Assembly: GCA_043744215.1 (NCBI GenBank)
Contig: JAYTVC010000003.1
Span: forward strand, 1-33,002
Length of the DNA stretch: 33,002 nt
Direction of reading: 5' to 3'
From: JBEEJL01 sp043744215
GTDB taxonomy: Bacteria > Pseudomonadota > Gammaproteobacteria > Burkholderiales > JBEEJL01
Part shown: piece by piece, positions 15,159 to 24,868 of the stretch
Layout of the letters: each line of letters opens with the position of its first letter
Numbering within the stretch: the first letter of the stretch is position 1
Translations under genes and position numbers: made by a program
Notes under the pieces: generated by a model
What the model was told of the DNA's origin: nothing
What the model saw: the letters and a program-made list of their open reading frames with translations, nothing else
Database searches by the model: none

Positions 15159-15718
15159 CAGGCGTGCCCCGCTTCGGCGGAGAGATGGGCGAAATCAACG
15201 CCGAGCAATTGCAGGGCCGCAGGCAGGCGTGCTTCAGGCGATAAATCAAACAGGATGTCGGGCCGCGCCTTGACGGTGAGCCAACCGTTGAGTTGGATTT
15301 CGTGTTCCAATTGGCCGGGTGACCACCCGGCATAACCGAGGGCCACGAGGATTTTTGCCGGACCCCGGCCTTCGCGGGTGGCTTCGAGAATATCTTTGGA
15401 CGAGGTGAGGCCCATTTCACCGGCGACATTCAGTGTGGATTGCCATTCGCCAATGGGCTGGTGCAACACAAAACCCTGGTTGGTTTTGACCGGCCCGCCA
15501 AAATACACCGGCAGGTCGCTCACTACGGGGTCGTGCAATTCCATGCCGATTTTTTCGAACAAAGCCTGCAAACTTAGGTCAATGGGCTTGTTGATAACGA
15601 CGCCAAGCGCACCTTGCTCGTTATGCTCGCAAATATAGGTGAGGGATTTGGCAAAATAGGGATCCGTCATCGCCGGCATGGCGATCAGGAAGTGTGCGGT
15701 GAGGTTGATGTTTTGCAT
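15158..15718 (-). CDS. yqgE: YqgE/AlgH family protein
   Basis: 186 aa from the ATG at 15718; a TTG three codons earlier is possible but less likely. UPF0301 marks: LIAMPAMTDPYFAKSLTYICEH, GALGVVINKP, VYFGGPV, and LGYAGWSPGQLEHEI. The biochemical function is unknown; AlgH was linked to alginate regulation in Pseudomonas. First gene of the pyr operon, with a readable promoter just upstream (15734-15762) and divergent from phrB. Confidence 0.94.
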   Translation of the reverse strand: MQNINLTAHFLIAMPAMTDPYFAKSLTYICEHNEQGALGVVINKPIDLSLQALFEKIGMELHDPVVSDLPVYFGGPVKTNQGFVLHQPIGEWQSTLNVAGEMGLTSSKDILEATREGRGPAKILVALGYAGWSPGQLEHEIQLNGWLTVKARPDILFDLSPEARLPAALQLLGVDFAHLSAEAGHA

Positions 15719-15733
15719 GATGTGCAAAGTCGT

Positions 15734-15762
15734 ATTGTAGTCTTAAGTCGCGGTATCCACAA
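15734..15762 (-). promoter_or_regulatory. Sigma-70 promoter of the yqgE-pyr operon
   Basis: On the minus strand TTGTGG (15762-15757), a 17-bp spacer and TACAAT (15739-15734). The predicted start is about 9 nt before the yqgE ATG, a very short leader, in the 68-bp gap shared with phrB. Confidence 0.55.
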
Positions 15763-15786
15763 TCAAAATTCCCGATAAGTCCCCTA

Positions 15787-17208
15787 ATGATGATCTACGA
15801 AAATGCTCTCTGCTGGTTTCGCCGCGATTTGCGTTGTACCGACCACGCGGCGCTCCACCACGCCCTTACGCAATCACGTCGCGTGCACTGCGTGTTTGTG
15901 TTCGATACCGCTATTCTCGACAAGTTGCCGCGCAAAGATGACCGGCGCGTGGATTTTATCTGGCACAGCATCGCCGCATTGAAAGCGCAATTGGAAAGTT
16001 TAGGCGGCGGATTGATCGTGCTGCATGGAAACGCCGAAGCAGAAATTCCCCGCCTTGCCTCGGCGTTGAATGTGAATGCAGTCTTTGTAAACCGTGATTA
16101 CGAACCGCAAGCCGTCGCGCGCGATGACCGCGTTGCGCGTGCGTTACGTGATATGGATATTGCGTTTCATGATTACAAAGACCAGGTGGTTTTTGAAAAA
16201 CATGAAGTGCTGACGCAATCGGATAAACCGTTCACCGTATTTACGCCTTACAAAAATGCGTGGCTAAAGCGATTTACCGAAGATGACGCTGCCGAATTTG
16301 AAATCAGGGCGCATCAAAAGCATCTCGCGGCCCAAGTCGATTTTCCGATGCTTTCCCTAGAGCAAATGGGTTTTGAAAAATTGAATGTAATCAACTACTT
16401 ACAATGCGGCACGGAAGGCGCACAAACACTTCTGGCGGACTTTCGTGCGCGCATGGCGCATTACAAGGACGCGCGGGATTTTCCCGCCGTGCGCGGCGTG
16501 TCGTATCTGTCGGTGCATCTGCGCTTCGGTACGATTTCCATTCGTGAGTTAGTGCGCGCGGCAAAAACGCAATCCAATTCTGGCGCAGACACGTGGTTGT
16601 CGGAGCTCATCTGGCGCGAATTTTATTTCAATATTCTGTATCACTTTCCCCACGTGACTGAACGCGCGTTCCGCCCGGAATACGATGCGATAAAATGGAC
16701 GAACAATCAAAATCTTTTCGCTGCATGGTGCGAAGGCCGCACCGGTTATCCCATTATCGATGCCGCCATGCGGCAGCTCAACCAGACCGGCTACATGCAT
16801 AACCGGCTGCGTATGATTGTGGCGAGTTTTCTCACCAAAGATTTGCACATCGACTATCGCTGGGGCGAAAAATATTTTGCCGACAACCTGAATGATTTTG
16901 ATCTCGCCGCGAATAACGGCGGCTGGCAGTGGGCCGCTTCAACTGGCTGCGATGCGCAACCTTATTTCCGTATTTTCAATCCCATTACCCAGTCTGAACG
17001 CTTCGATGCTGAAGGGAAATTCATCCGCAAATATGTGTCCGAGCTTGCCGCCTGCGATAATAAAAAAATTCATGCGCCGTGGTTGATGACTGCGCTCGAG
17101 CAACAAGCGACGGGCGTTATAATCGGCCGGCATTACCCCGCACCCGTGGTTGATCACGCGGCCGCTCGCATAAAAACTTTGGCACTTTATGCGGCGGTAA
17201 AAAAATAA
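15787..17208 (+). CDS. phrB: Deoxyribodipyrimidine photolyase (class I CPD)
   Basis: 473 aa. Light-driven repair of cyclobutane pyrimidine dimers. N-terminal antenna-binding Rossmann half (ALCWFRRDLRCTDHAAL) and C-terminal FAD half: LSELIWREFYFNILYHFPHV, GRTGYPIIDAAMRQLNQTGYMHNR, and the DLNDFDLA-like stretch followed by NGGWQWAASTGCDAQPYFRIFNP. Trp304, Trp359 and Trp382 match the electron-transfer triad of E. coli photolyase. WREFY rather than cryptochrome variants supports a repair enzyme. It is divergent from yqgE. No terminator is seen directly after its stop on this strand. Confidence 0.97.
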   Translation: MMIYENALCWFRRDLRCTDHAALHHALTQSRRVHCVFVFDTAILDKLPRKDDRRVDFIWHSIAALKAQLESLGGGLIVLHGNAEAEIPRLASALNVNAVFVNRDYEPQAVARDDRVARALRDMDIAFHDYKDQVVFEKHEVLTQSDKPFTVFTPYKNAWLKRFTEDDAAEFEIRAHQKHLAAQVDFPMLSLEQMGFEKLNVINYLQCGTEGAQTLLADFRARMAHYKDARDFPAVRGVSYLSVHLRFGTISIRELVRAAKTQSNSGADTWLSELIWREFYFNILYHFPHVTERAFRPEYDAIKWTNNQNLFAAWCEGRTGYPIIDAAMRQLNQTGYMHNRLRMIVASFLTKDLHIDYRWGEKYFADNLNDFDLAANNGGWQWAASTGCDAQPYFRIFNPITQSERFDAEGKFIRKYVSELAACDNKKIHAPWLMTALEQQATGVIIGRHYPAPVVDHAAARIKTLALYAAVKK

Positions 17209-17268
17209 CCGGCCTTTCGTCTTGGCAGAATCTGCCAGCGGCGCTGCCATTCACTCAAAATTTCGGCG

Positions 17269-17303
17269 AAAAAAAACCTACAACGCGCGAACGCTGTAGG
17301 TTT
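17269..17303 (-). terminator. Rho-independent terminator of the Thr-Pro lipoprotein gene
   Basis: The stem AAACCTACA (17274-17282) / TGTAGGTTT (17295-17303) is followed on the minus strand by a run of eight T. It lies about 20 bp after the lipoprotein stop codon. Confidence 0.85.
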
Positions 17304-17321
17304 GATTGGCTACTTATTGCT

Positions 17322-19088
<1,767 letters not shown>

Positions 19089-19119
19089 GTTAGCCACCTA
19101 TTAAGAAAGTTGTAAAAAA

Positions 19120-19146
19120 TTAAAGTTGTTAAAGTTATTAAAGTTG
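19120..19146. repeat. Three tandem 9-bp repeats in the lipoprotein leader
   Basis: TTAAAGTTG, TTAAAGTTA, TTAAAGTTG in direct succession, with a looser fourth (TTAAGAAAGTTG) at 19101. They lie 32-58 bp upstream of the lipoprotein ATG and could bind a protein or unwind the leader. Confidence 0.5.
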
Positions 19147-19415
19147 AAACAAAAAAAGCTGCTGCAAATATAAAGAACTGCCTAATTCCGGGTGTTACCA
19201 ATCCTGATCATCTCAATTGCTGGGGCCGTTATTACGGCTGAGCGGGCTGCGGTTAAACCTTATGGCAGCAAATACTAATGCTCCGCTACACTGTGGGCAC
19301 TACCTTATCTCCCTTATTTAGGTAGCAATAACCCTTAATAGACAGGTAGTAATTGAAAGTAGATGTAGACTTTGGTAGGGTAAAGAAAAAGCGCCCAACG
19401 AACAACGAATAATTA

Positions 19416-19428
19416 TAAATATTTGATT
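19416..19428 (-). promoter_or_regulatory. Exact IHF consensus in AT-rich DNA
   Basis: AATCAA-ATAT-TTA on the minus strand, within the AT-rich stretch upstream of the lipoprotein gene. The flanks differ from the dispersed motif family. Confidence 0.35.
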
Positions 19429-19586
19429 ATTAACAATAAATTTTTAACCCGTATTGGTTTTTAACAAAATAAAATGTCCGCACGTTACCGGCCGGGGAAG
19501 TTGACACTGTAGAGCCAAAGTGGGGACCAAGACCCTAAACCTTGGGCAAATTCAACGAGGCTGGTGCGGTGCAGAATAATACGATT

Positions 19587-19687
19587 GGTGAGTCCATCTA
19601 AGAATAAGGGTACTTGCGCGCGCCAACTTACGGGTTAGCGCCTTTATTGCGGTGAGAGTTCAGCTAAAAATAAGGGCACTTGCGCGC
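19587..19687. repeat. Direct repeat of a terminator segment, 66-bp period
   Basis: CTAAGAATAAGGG...GCGCGC (19598-19621) recurs at 19664-19687 with two mismatches in 24. The similarity extends upstream to GGTGAG. The proximal copy is the amtB terminator; the distal copy has lost the pairing arm. Confidence 0.6.
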
Positions 19688-19692
19688 CCTTA
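19666..19692 (-). terminator. Rho-independent terminator of the glnK-amtB operon
   Basis: The stem TAAGGGC (19671-19677) / GCCCTTA (19686-19692) has an 8-nt loop and a TTTTT run on the minus strand, 26 bp after the amtB stop. Confidence 0.8.
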
Positions 19693-19718
19693 GAAAATAC
19701 AACCAGGGAAATCAATCG

Positions 19719-21167
19719 TTATTCGACGCGCTCACCATGCAACGCGATGTCGAGACCTTCTCGTTCTTCATCGGCGGTGACGCGCAAGCCGATGGCGATG
19801 TCGATTACTTTTAGCAAGATGAATGTCATCACGCCGCTGTAAACCACGGTGACGCCAACGCCGAGCAACTGCGTCATCACGCTGCCGTCTGCGCCGCCGA
19901 TATCTTTTACTGCGAACACGCCGGTGAGTATCGCGCCGACAATGCCGCCGATGCCGTGGACACCAAATGCGTCGAGCGAGTCGTCATATTTAAGCATGTG
20001 TTTAAGCATGGTCGCGCCCCAGAAACATATCACGCCAGCGGCGATACCAATCACCAATGCGCCAACCGGATTCACGAAACCGGCTGCGGGGGTGATGGCG
20101 ACCAAGCCTGCCACTGCGCCGGATGCGATGCCGAGCACCGACGGCTTGCCCTTGCCCAGCCATTCGGCCAACATCCACGCCAATGCAGCAGCGGCCGTTG
20201 CGATTTGCGTCACCATCATGGCGTAACCGGCGCGGCCATCGGCGGCGACAGCGGAACCGGCGTTAAAGCCAAACCAGCCCACCCACAACATCGACGCGCC
20301 AATGAGCGTGAGCACGAGGTTGTGCGGCATCAGCGCTTCTTTGCCAAAACCGATGCGTTTGCCGAGAACCAGCGCGCAAACCAAACCGGCGACACCCGCG
20401 TTGATGTGCACCACCGTGCCGCCAGCGAAATCAAGCACGCCCTTCGCGGCGAGCCAGCCACTCGGCTCCCACACCCAGTGAGCCACGGGCGCATACACCA
20501 CCAGTGACCACAGCGCCATAAAAATCATCATGGCGGAAAACTTCATGCGCTCGGCAAATGCGCCCGCGATCAACGCGGGCGTGATGATGGCGAAGGTGAG
20601 TTGATACATAAAGAATACCGACTCGGGAATATTGGTCGCGAGATGATGCACGCTCAACTTGCCCACTTCTTTCATATACACCATGCCATTTAACATCACG
20701 CGATCAAAACCGCCCAGCCATTCGCTGCCCGGCATGAAGGCGAGGCTGTAACCGAGCACCATCCATAAAATGGTCACCAGGGCGGTGATCGCAAAACTTT
20801 GCATCAGCGTCGCCAGCACATTTTTTTTGCGCACCATGCCGCCGTAAAACAACGCGAGGCCGGGGATGGTCATGAACAACACCAGCGCCGTTGACATCAA
20901 CATCCACGCCGTGTCGCCAGAGTTGATGGTTTTCGCTTCGACGATTTCTGGTTTGGTGGGCGCTGCGGGCGCTGCGGCTTCTGCGGGTTTTGCATCGGCC
21001 GGTTTTACTTCAGCAGCCGGTGCGGTTGTCGCCGCTTGTGCCAATTTCATCTCGACGTTTTGCGCTTGCGCCAGTTGCGCGATGCCGGCTAAAGAATTTT
21101 CCGCGTGCACCGCACCGCATAGCGCAAACAAACATAACATATTGATTAATATGAATAATTTTTTCAT
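19719..21167 (-). CDS. amtB: Ammonium channel AmtB with signal peptide and long periplasmic extension
   Basis: 482 aa from the ATG at 21167 (GAGGGA nine bases upstream); a GTG at 21182 overlapping the glnK stop is the alternative. A cleavable signal (to about VHA) and an Ala/Pro/Lys/Glu-rich stretch of about 55 residues precede the channel, which begins near NSGDTAWMLMSTALVLFMTIPGLALFYGGMVRKKN. DFAGGTVVHINAGVAGLVCALVLGKR and DDSLDAFGVHGIGGIVGAILTGVF carry the two pore histidines and the family signature. It passes ammonia at low nitrogen and is blocked by GlnK, encoded just upstream. Confidence 0.96.
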   Translation of the reverse strand: MKKLFILINMLCLFALCGAVHAENSLAGIAQLAQAQNVEMKLAQAATTAPAAEVKPADAKPAEAAAPAAPTKPEIVEAKTINSGDTAWMLMSTALVLFMTIPGLALFYGGMVRKKNVLATLMQSFAITALVTILWMVLGYSLAFMPGSEWLGGFDRVMLNGMVYMKEVGKLSVHHLATNIPESVFFMYQLTFAIITPALIAGAFAERMKFSAMMIFMALWSLVVYAPVAHWVWEPSGWLAAKGVLDFAGGTVVHINAGVAGLVCALVLGKRIGFGKEALMPHNLVLTLIGASMLWVGWFGFNAGSAVAADGRAGYAMMVTQIATAAAALAWMLAEWLGKGKPSVLGIASGAVAGLVAITPAAGFVNPVGALVIGIAAGVICFWGATMLKHMLKYDDSLDAFGVHGIGGIVGAILTGVFAVKDIGGADGSVMTQLLGVGVTVVYSGVMTFILLKVIDIAIGLRVTADEEREGLDIALHGERVE

Positions 21168-21178
21168 GTTGTTTTCCC

Positions 21179-21517
21179 TCACAGCGCATCCGCGCCGGTT
21201 TCCCCGGTGCGGATGCGAATGGCTTGTTCTAACTCGTAGACAAAAATTTTGCCGTCGCCGATTTTGCCGGTGTTGGCGGCTTTCTCAATGGCTTCGATGA
21301 CTTGTTCGAGCAACTCGGTTTTAATCGCCGCTTCGATTTTGACTTTGGGTAAAAAATCAACGACGTATTCCGCGCCGCGATACAGTTCGGTGTGGCCTTT
21401 CTGACGGCCGAAACCTTTGACTTCGGTAACGGTGATGCCCTGCACGCCGATCGCGGACAGCGCTTCGCGTACTTCGTCCAATTTGAACGGTTTGATAATG
21501 GCGGTAACCAGTTTCAT
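21179..21517 (-). CDS. glnK: Nitrogen regulatory protein P-II
   Basis: 112 aa, full length. MKLVTAIIKPFKLDEVREAL start, T-loop GRQKGHTELYRGAEYVVDFLPK with the uridylylation site Tyr51, and the C-terminal GKIFVYELEQAIRIRTGE signature. It binds ATP, ADP and 2-oxoglutarate, and GlnK-type proteins gate AmtB. The neighbouring amtB makes the GlnK assignment likely, though GlnB cannot be excluded by sequence alone. GGAG precedes the ATG. It is the middle gene of the porin-glnK-amtB operon. Confidence 0.97.
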   Translation of the reverse strand: MKLVTAIIKPFKLDEVREALSAIGVQGITVTEVKGFGRQKGHTELYRGAEYVVDFLPKVKIEAAIKTELLEQVIEAIEKAANTGKIGDGKIFVYELEQAIRIRTGETGADAL

Positions 21518-21544
21518 GTTGACTACTCCAGATTGTTTTGTGAT

Positions 21545-22708
21545 TTAAAATTTGTACAGCATTTCAATGCCAAAAGAGGTTTGCTTATCGGTGGGGGTTA
21601 CCCCATCTGATTTCAGGAAAGCATCTTTATTGGATTTATCACTGCGCAACTCGGCGCGCAGCTCGATATTTTTATTCGGCAAATATATTCCCGTGAGCGT
21701 CGCTTCGCGCCACGTCTGGTCGATGCCCGTGCGGTAGCCATCGTCCTTGAATTGCTCGGCGCGGAACGAGAGTTTCCATTGGTCGTTGATCGTGTAGTTC
21801 GCGTAACCGGCCACACCGCTCCACTTGGCCTTGCCAGTAATCGGTATGCCATCTTGCGAACCCGAATCGATGTTGAGTATCAACGTAAGGTTGTCGGTTA
21901 CATTAAATGTGCCGAGTAAATCCACCAAAGTGCGTTGGCCATTTTCTGAGCTGATAGCCGGATAAGTGCCGACGTTCTCTTTGCCCGCATAAATCGTCGC
22001 TGCAAGGGCGACTGTTTTGCTCGGGTTGTACAACGCGCCCAGTTCAAAAGTTTTGTCGCTATTAGTGTCCTTGAATTGATCCCAACCCTGGTTGATACCG
22101 CCAATCAGGCTGAGTTCGTCGCTGAACTTATAGGTCGCGCGCGCGCCGGTGTGGGTAAATGGAATAGCGTAACCGAACAAAATTGAGCGCGAGTAATTAG
22201 TGTTAAGCGGGCTTTTGATATATTCCGCCCCCGCCAGGGTCACGTATTTACCGGCGATAACTGTCAGCGGCGCGGCACCGAAATGCACATAAGCCTGGGT
22301 GAGATCAGCGTTGTGATTCGCGCCATTGGCCGGACCCTTGTCCTTATCAATCGTGCCGTAAGCGGCGATGACATCGGCATCTTTGCCGAGCGTCACATCG
22401 AATAATCCACCCCAGCCTGTGTCAGGGGTTTTAGTCAGTTGCAAATCCAGCGCATGCAGTTTGGCCGTGTTGCGGCCGAAATCGAACACGCGGTTGTTGA
22501 CGCCGCTGCCGAATTTGCCGTCGCTGGATAGATGTGTATAACCCACATCGGCATGACCCGTGAGGTCAAAACCGCCGATGGAATAAATCGCGGGCGTTGC
22601 TGCAGGTTCGGCGGGTTTATCAGCGGGCGGCACATCAGCCGCTATAGCAGCGGTAGTTGCGGCATTCATAGCCAGCGTCAAAAACCAAGCGGGAGAAATT
22701 TTTTTCAT
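21545..22708 (-). CDS. Outer-membrane beta-barrel porin (BBP2/OmpL-like), Ntr-controlled
   Basis: 387 aa. A signal peptide (cleaved near AIAAD), a Pro/Ala linker, then alternating amphipathic strands to a terminal aromatic (EMLYKF), the mark of BAM-inserted barrels. Features such as GGFDLTGHADVGYTHLSS, WGGLFDVTLGKDADVIAAYG and AGKYVTLAGAEYI fit the putative beta-barrel porin-2 group. It lies 27 bp upstream of glnK behind a sigma-54 promoter, so it is probably made at low nitrogen and may admit a nitrogen compound; that substrate is inference from context only. Confidence 0.8.
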   Translation of the reverse strand: MKKISPAWFLTLAMNAATTAAIAADVPPADKPAEPAATPAIYSIGGFDLTGHADVGYTHLSSDGKFGSGVNNRVFDFGRNTAKLHALDLQLTKTPDTGWGGLFDVTLGKDADVIAAYGTIDKDKGPANGANHNADLTQAYVHFGAAPLTVIAGKYVTLAGAEYIKSPLNTNYSRSILFGYAIPFTHTGARATYKFSDELSLIGGINQGWDQFKDTNSDKTFELGALYNPSKTVALAATIYAGKENVGTYPAISSENGQRTLVDLLGTFNVTDNLTLILNIDSGSQDGIPITGKAKWSGVAGYANYTINDQWKLSFRAEQFKDDGYRTGIDQTWREATLTGIYLPNKNIELRAELRSDKSNKDAFLKSDGVTPTDKQTSFGIEMLYKF

Positions 22709-22768
22709 TTGCAGTTCCTTTATTTATTTTGAGAAATGGTGAGAATAAAAAACCTTTATCACTATTTA

Positions 22769-22783
22769 GCAGCATTTGTGCCA
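22769..22783 (-). promoter_or_regulatory. Sigma-54 promoter of the porin-glnK-amtB operon
   Basis: TGGCAC-AAATG-CTGC on the minus strand differs from TGGCAC-N5-TTGC at one base and keeps the -24 GG and -12 GC spacing. The predicted start is near 22757, about 50 nt before the porin ATG. It fits the nitrogen genes it precedes. Confidence 0.8.
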
Positions 22784-22800
22784 TTAAAAATAATGTATAT

Positions 22801-22813
22801 AATCAATTAGTTA
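22801..22813 (+). promoter_or_regulatory. IHF site in the Ntr promoter; dispersed motif copy 4
   Basis: AATCAA-TTAG-TTA is an exact IHF consensus, centred about 50 bp upstream of the predicted sigma-54 start and between promoter and enhancer. The flanks (TATATAATCAATTAG) resemble the other dispersed copies. Confidence 0.65.
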
Positions 22814-22875
22814 TGAACATTCTGATATCGGCTCAGGTATGCCACGCACCAACTCAAGGCGAAGAAAAAACGGCG

Positions 22876-22892
22876 CGCACAACAATCGTGCG
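22876..22892. promoter_or_regulatory. NtrC-like enhancer site
   Basis: CGCAC-AACAATC-GTGCG keeps the GCAC-N7-GTGC arrangement of NtrC sites. It is centred about 127 bp upstream of the predicted start, a usual enhancer distance. Confidence 0.6.
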
Positions 22893-22951
22893 AAGCAAAT
22901 TGAAACGTAGGAATTTGTTACACTGAAGGCCTAATTCAAGGAGTGGGCACC

Positions 22952-23188
22952 ATGACTGGCAACAAAATTCTTGACGACATCAACGCAAAAATCAGCGAAC
23001 TATTCGCCAACAGCCCGGCGAAAGATATTGAAAAAAACATGCGCGCGATGATGGCCACGGCGTTTGCCAAAATGGATTTAGTCACGCGCGAAGAATTCGA
23101 TGTGCAAACCGAGGTGCTGAAACGCACGCGGGAAAAACTGGCCGAGCTGGAAAGCAAAATTGCGCAATGGGAGAAAAACAAAATATGA
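22952..23188 (+). CDS. ubiK: UbiK (BMFP) ubiquinone accessory factor
   Basis: 78 aa from the ATG with AAGGAG eight bases upstream; a GTG nine bases earlier overlaps that site. BMFP-domain pattern: KILDDINAKISELFANSPAKDIEKNMRAMM, then LVTREEFDVQTEVLKRTREKLAELESKIAQ, a trimeric coiled coil. UbiK assists the UbiJ-containing complex in aerobic ubiquinone synthesis (established in enterobacteria). The position next to glnK-amtB and upstream of yifB is typical of betaproteobacteria. Confidence 0.93.
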   Translation: MTGNKILDDINAKISELFANSPAKDIEKNMRAMMATAFAKMDLVTREEFDVQTEVLKRTREKLAELESKIAQWEKNKI

Positions 23189-23209
23189 AGGTCGATACAG
23201 CAAAAAAAT

Positions 23210-23306
23210 GTAGGGTGGGCATAGTCCGCGTGTTTTTCGCGGGCGTGCACTCCAAAAAAATTGTGCCAAAAAAAACGATGGGCACGCTATGCTTTGCCCA
23301 TCCTAC
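23210..23306. repeat. 97-bp palindromic repeat element between ubiK and yifB
   Basis: Ends GTAGGGTGGGC (23210-23220) and GCCCATCCTAC (23296-23306) are inverted with one mismatch. The right end repeats the degenerate unit at 3731-3760. It is followed by 58 bp with nothing else visible before yifB. Confidence 0.65.
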
Positions 23307-23364
23307 AAATGTGCTTTTAGTTTTGCTCTTGCCTCAATTCTCTAATCACGGTTCTCAAGCCTAA

Positions 23365-24864
23365 ATGTCCCTCGCCGTTCTCTATAGCCGCGCCTTGTCG
23401 GGCATGGACGCGCCGCTGGTGCATGTGGAAACGCATCTCGCCAATGGCTTGCCCGCGTTCACTATTGTCGGCTTGCCTGAAGCGGAAGTAAAAGAAAGCA
23501 AAGACCGTGTGCGCGCGGCGTTGCAAAATGCGCGCTTTGAATTTCCGATGCGGCGCATAACCGTCAATCTCGCGCCGGCCGATTTACCCAAGGAATCCGG
23601 CCGTTTCGATTTGCCCATCGCCATCGGCATTCTCGCGGCGAGCGGACAAATTCCGAAAGACGATTTGGACAAATACGAATTCGCCGGCGAACTCGCACTG
23701 ACCGGCGATCTGCGCGCCATTCGCGGCGCGTTGGCGATGACGTACAAAGCGCATAAAGATGGCCGTGCGTTTGTATTGCCCGCCGACAGCGCGCCCGAAG
23801 CGGCGCTGGTGAACGATGCGGTGATTTATTCGGCCAAAACTTTGCTCGAAGTATGCGCGCATTTATCACGGCAGGAACCGATGGCGCGCTATGTGAGCAA
23901 GCCGAAAATCGCTGCGATTCATTACGCCGACTTTAACGAAGTCAAAGGCCAGGCCCACGCAAAACGCGCGCTCGAAGTGGCGGCCAGCGGCGGCCACTCG
24001 GTGTTACTCATGGGCCCGCCAGGAACAGGCAAATCGATGCTCGCTTCGCGCTTCGCCGGCGTGCTGCCCGCGATGACGGAAGAGCAGGCGCTTGAATCGG
24101 CTGCGCTGCAATCGCTCGGCAGTAACGGCTTCAAAGTGGAAAACTGGAAACGCCGGCCGTATCGCAACCCGCACCATACTGCGTCGAGCGCAGCCTTGGT
24201 CGGCGGCGGTTCACACCCGCGCCCCGGCGAAATATCTTTGTCGCACCATGGCGTTTTATTTCTTGATGAACTGCCGGAGTTTGATCGTAGCGTTTTAGAA
24301 GTTTTGCGCGAGCCGCTCGAATCAGGCCGCATCACCATCTCGCGCGCGGCGCGGCAGGCGGATTTCCCTGCGCAATTTCAACTGGTCGCCGCGATGAACC
24401 CCTGCCCCTGCGGTTATCTTGGCCACAGCAACGGTAAATGCCGCTGCACGCCAGATGCCGTAGCGCGTTATAGAAACAAGATTTCTGGCCCGCTGCTCGA
24501 TCGCATCGACATTCAAATCGAAGTGCCCGCCCTGCCGGAAAAAGAGTTGACCGGCGCAGCAACGGGAGAATCATCGGCGGCAATTCAATTGCGCGTGGAA
24601 AAAACGTATCAAAAACAATTCAACCGTCAGGGCAAGCCGAATGCGGCATTAACGACTAAAGAAATAGACAAGTTATGCGCGCCCGACAAAGCCGGTGAAG
24701 ATTTATTGAAACAAGCCATCAGCCGGTTAAACCTATCAGCCCGCGCGTATCACCGCATACTCAAGCTCGCACGCACTGTGGCTGATTTGAATGATGAAGA
24801 AAAAATTTCCGCCGCGCATATCGCAGAAGCAATTCAATATCGGCGATTTGATAAAGGAGCATGA
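23365..24864 (+). CDS. comM: YifB/ComM family AAA+ ATPase (Mg-chelatase-like)
   Basis: 499 aa, full length. N-terminal Lon-protease-like fold (SRALSGMDAPLVHVETHLANG), Walker A GPPGTGKS (217-224), NPHHTASSAALVGGG, Walker B VLFLDELPEF (297-306), sensor region QLVAAMNPCPCGYLG with a Cys cluster (CPCG, CRC), and the C-terminal Mg-chelatase helical domain. ComM is a hexameric helicase that promotes branch migration during natural transformation (established in Vibrio). No clear Shine-Dalgarno is seen. It overlaps no gene; its stop is 4 bp before the beta-helix gene. Confidence 0.95.
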   Translation: MSLAVLYSRALSGMDAPLVHVETHLANGLPAFTIVGLPEAEVKESKDRVRAALQNARFEFPMRRITVNLAPADLPKESGRFDLPIAIGILAASGQIPKDDLDKYEFAGELALTGDLRAIRGALAMTYKAHKDGRAFVLPADSAPEAALVNDAVIYSAKTLLEVCAHLSRQEPMARYVSKPKIAAIHYADFNEVKGQAHAKRALEVAASGGHSVLLMGPPGTGKSMLASRFAGVLPAMTEEQALESAALQSLGSNGFKVENWKRRPYRNPHHTASSAALVGGGSHPRPGEISLSHHGVLFLDELPEFDRSVLEVLREPLESGRITISRAARQADFPAQFQLVAAMNPCPCGYLGHSNGKCRCTPDAVARYRNKISGPLLDRIDIQIEVPALPEKELTGAATGESSAAIQLRVEKTYQKQFNRQGKPNAALTTKEIDKLCAPDKAGEDLLKQAISRLNLSARAYHRILKLARTVADLNDEEKISAAHIAEAIQYRRFDKGA

Positions 24865-24868
24865 TGCC

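Larger units (their letters stand above)
19089..19718. other. 630-bp gene-free region
   Basis: No convincing gene on either strand. It contains three tandem copies of TTAAAGTTN (19120-19146) in the lipoprotein leader, a small hairpin GCCGT-TATT-ACGGC (19227-19240), an AT-rich stretch at 19405-19470 with an exact IHF consensus (19416-19428, minus), and a duplicated terminator-like segment before amtB. A structured RNA cannot be excluded by eye. Confidence 0.5.

Noticed and set aside
19089..19718. tRNA, CRISPR or small gene in the long gene-free region
   Set aside because: No cloverleaf, no regularly spaced repeats with spacers, and no frame with start and ribosome site was found by reading both strands.
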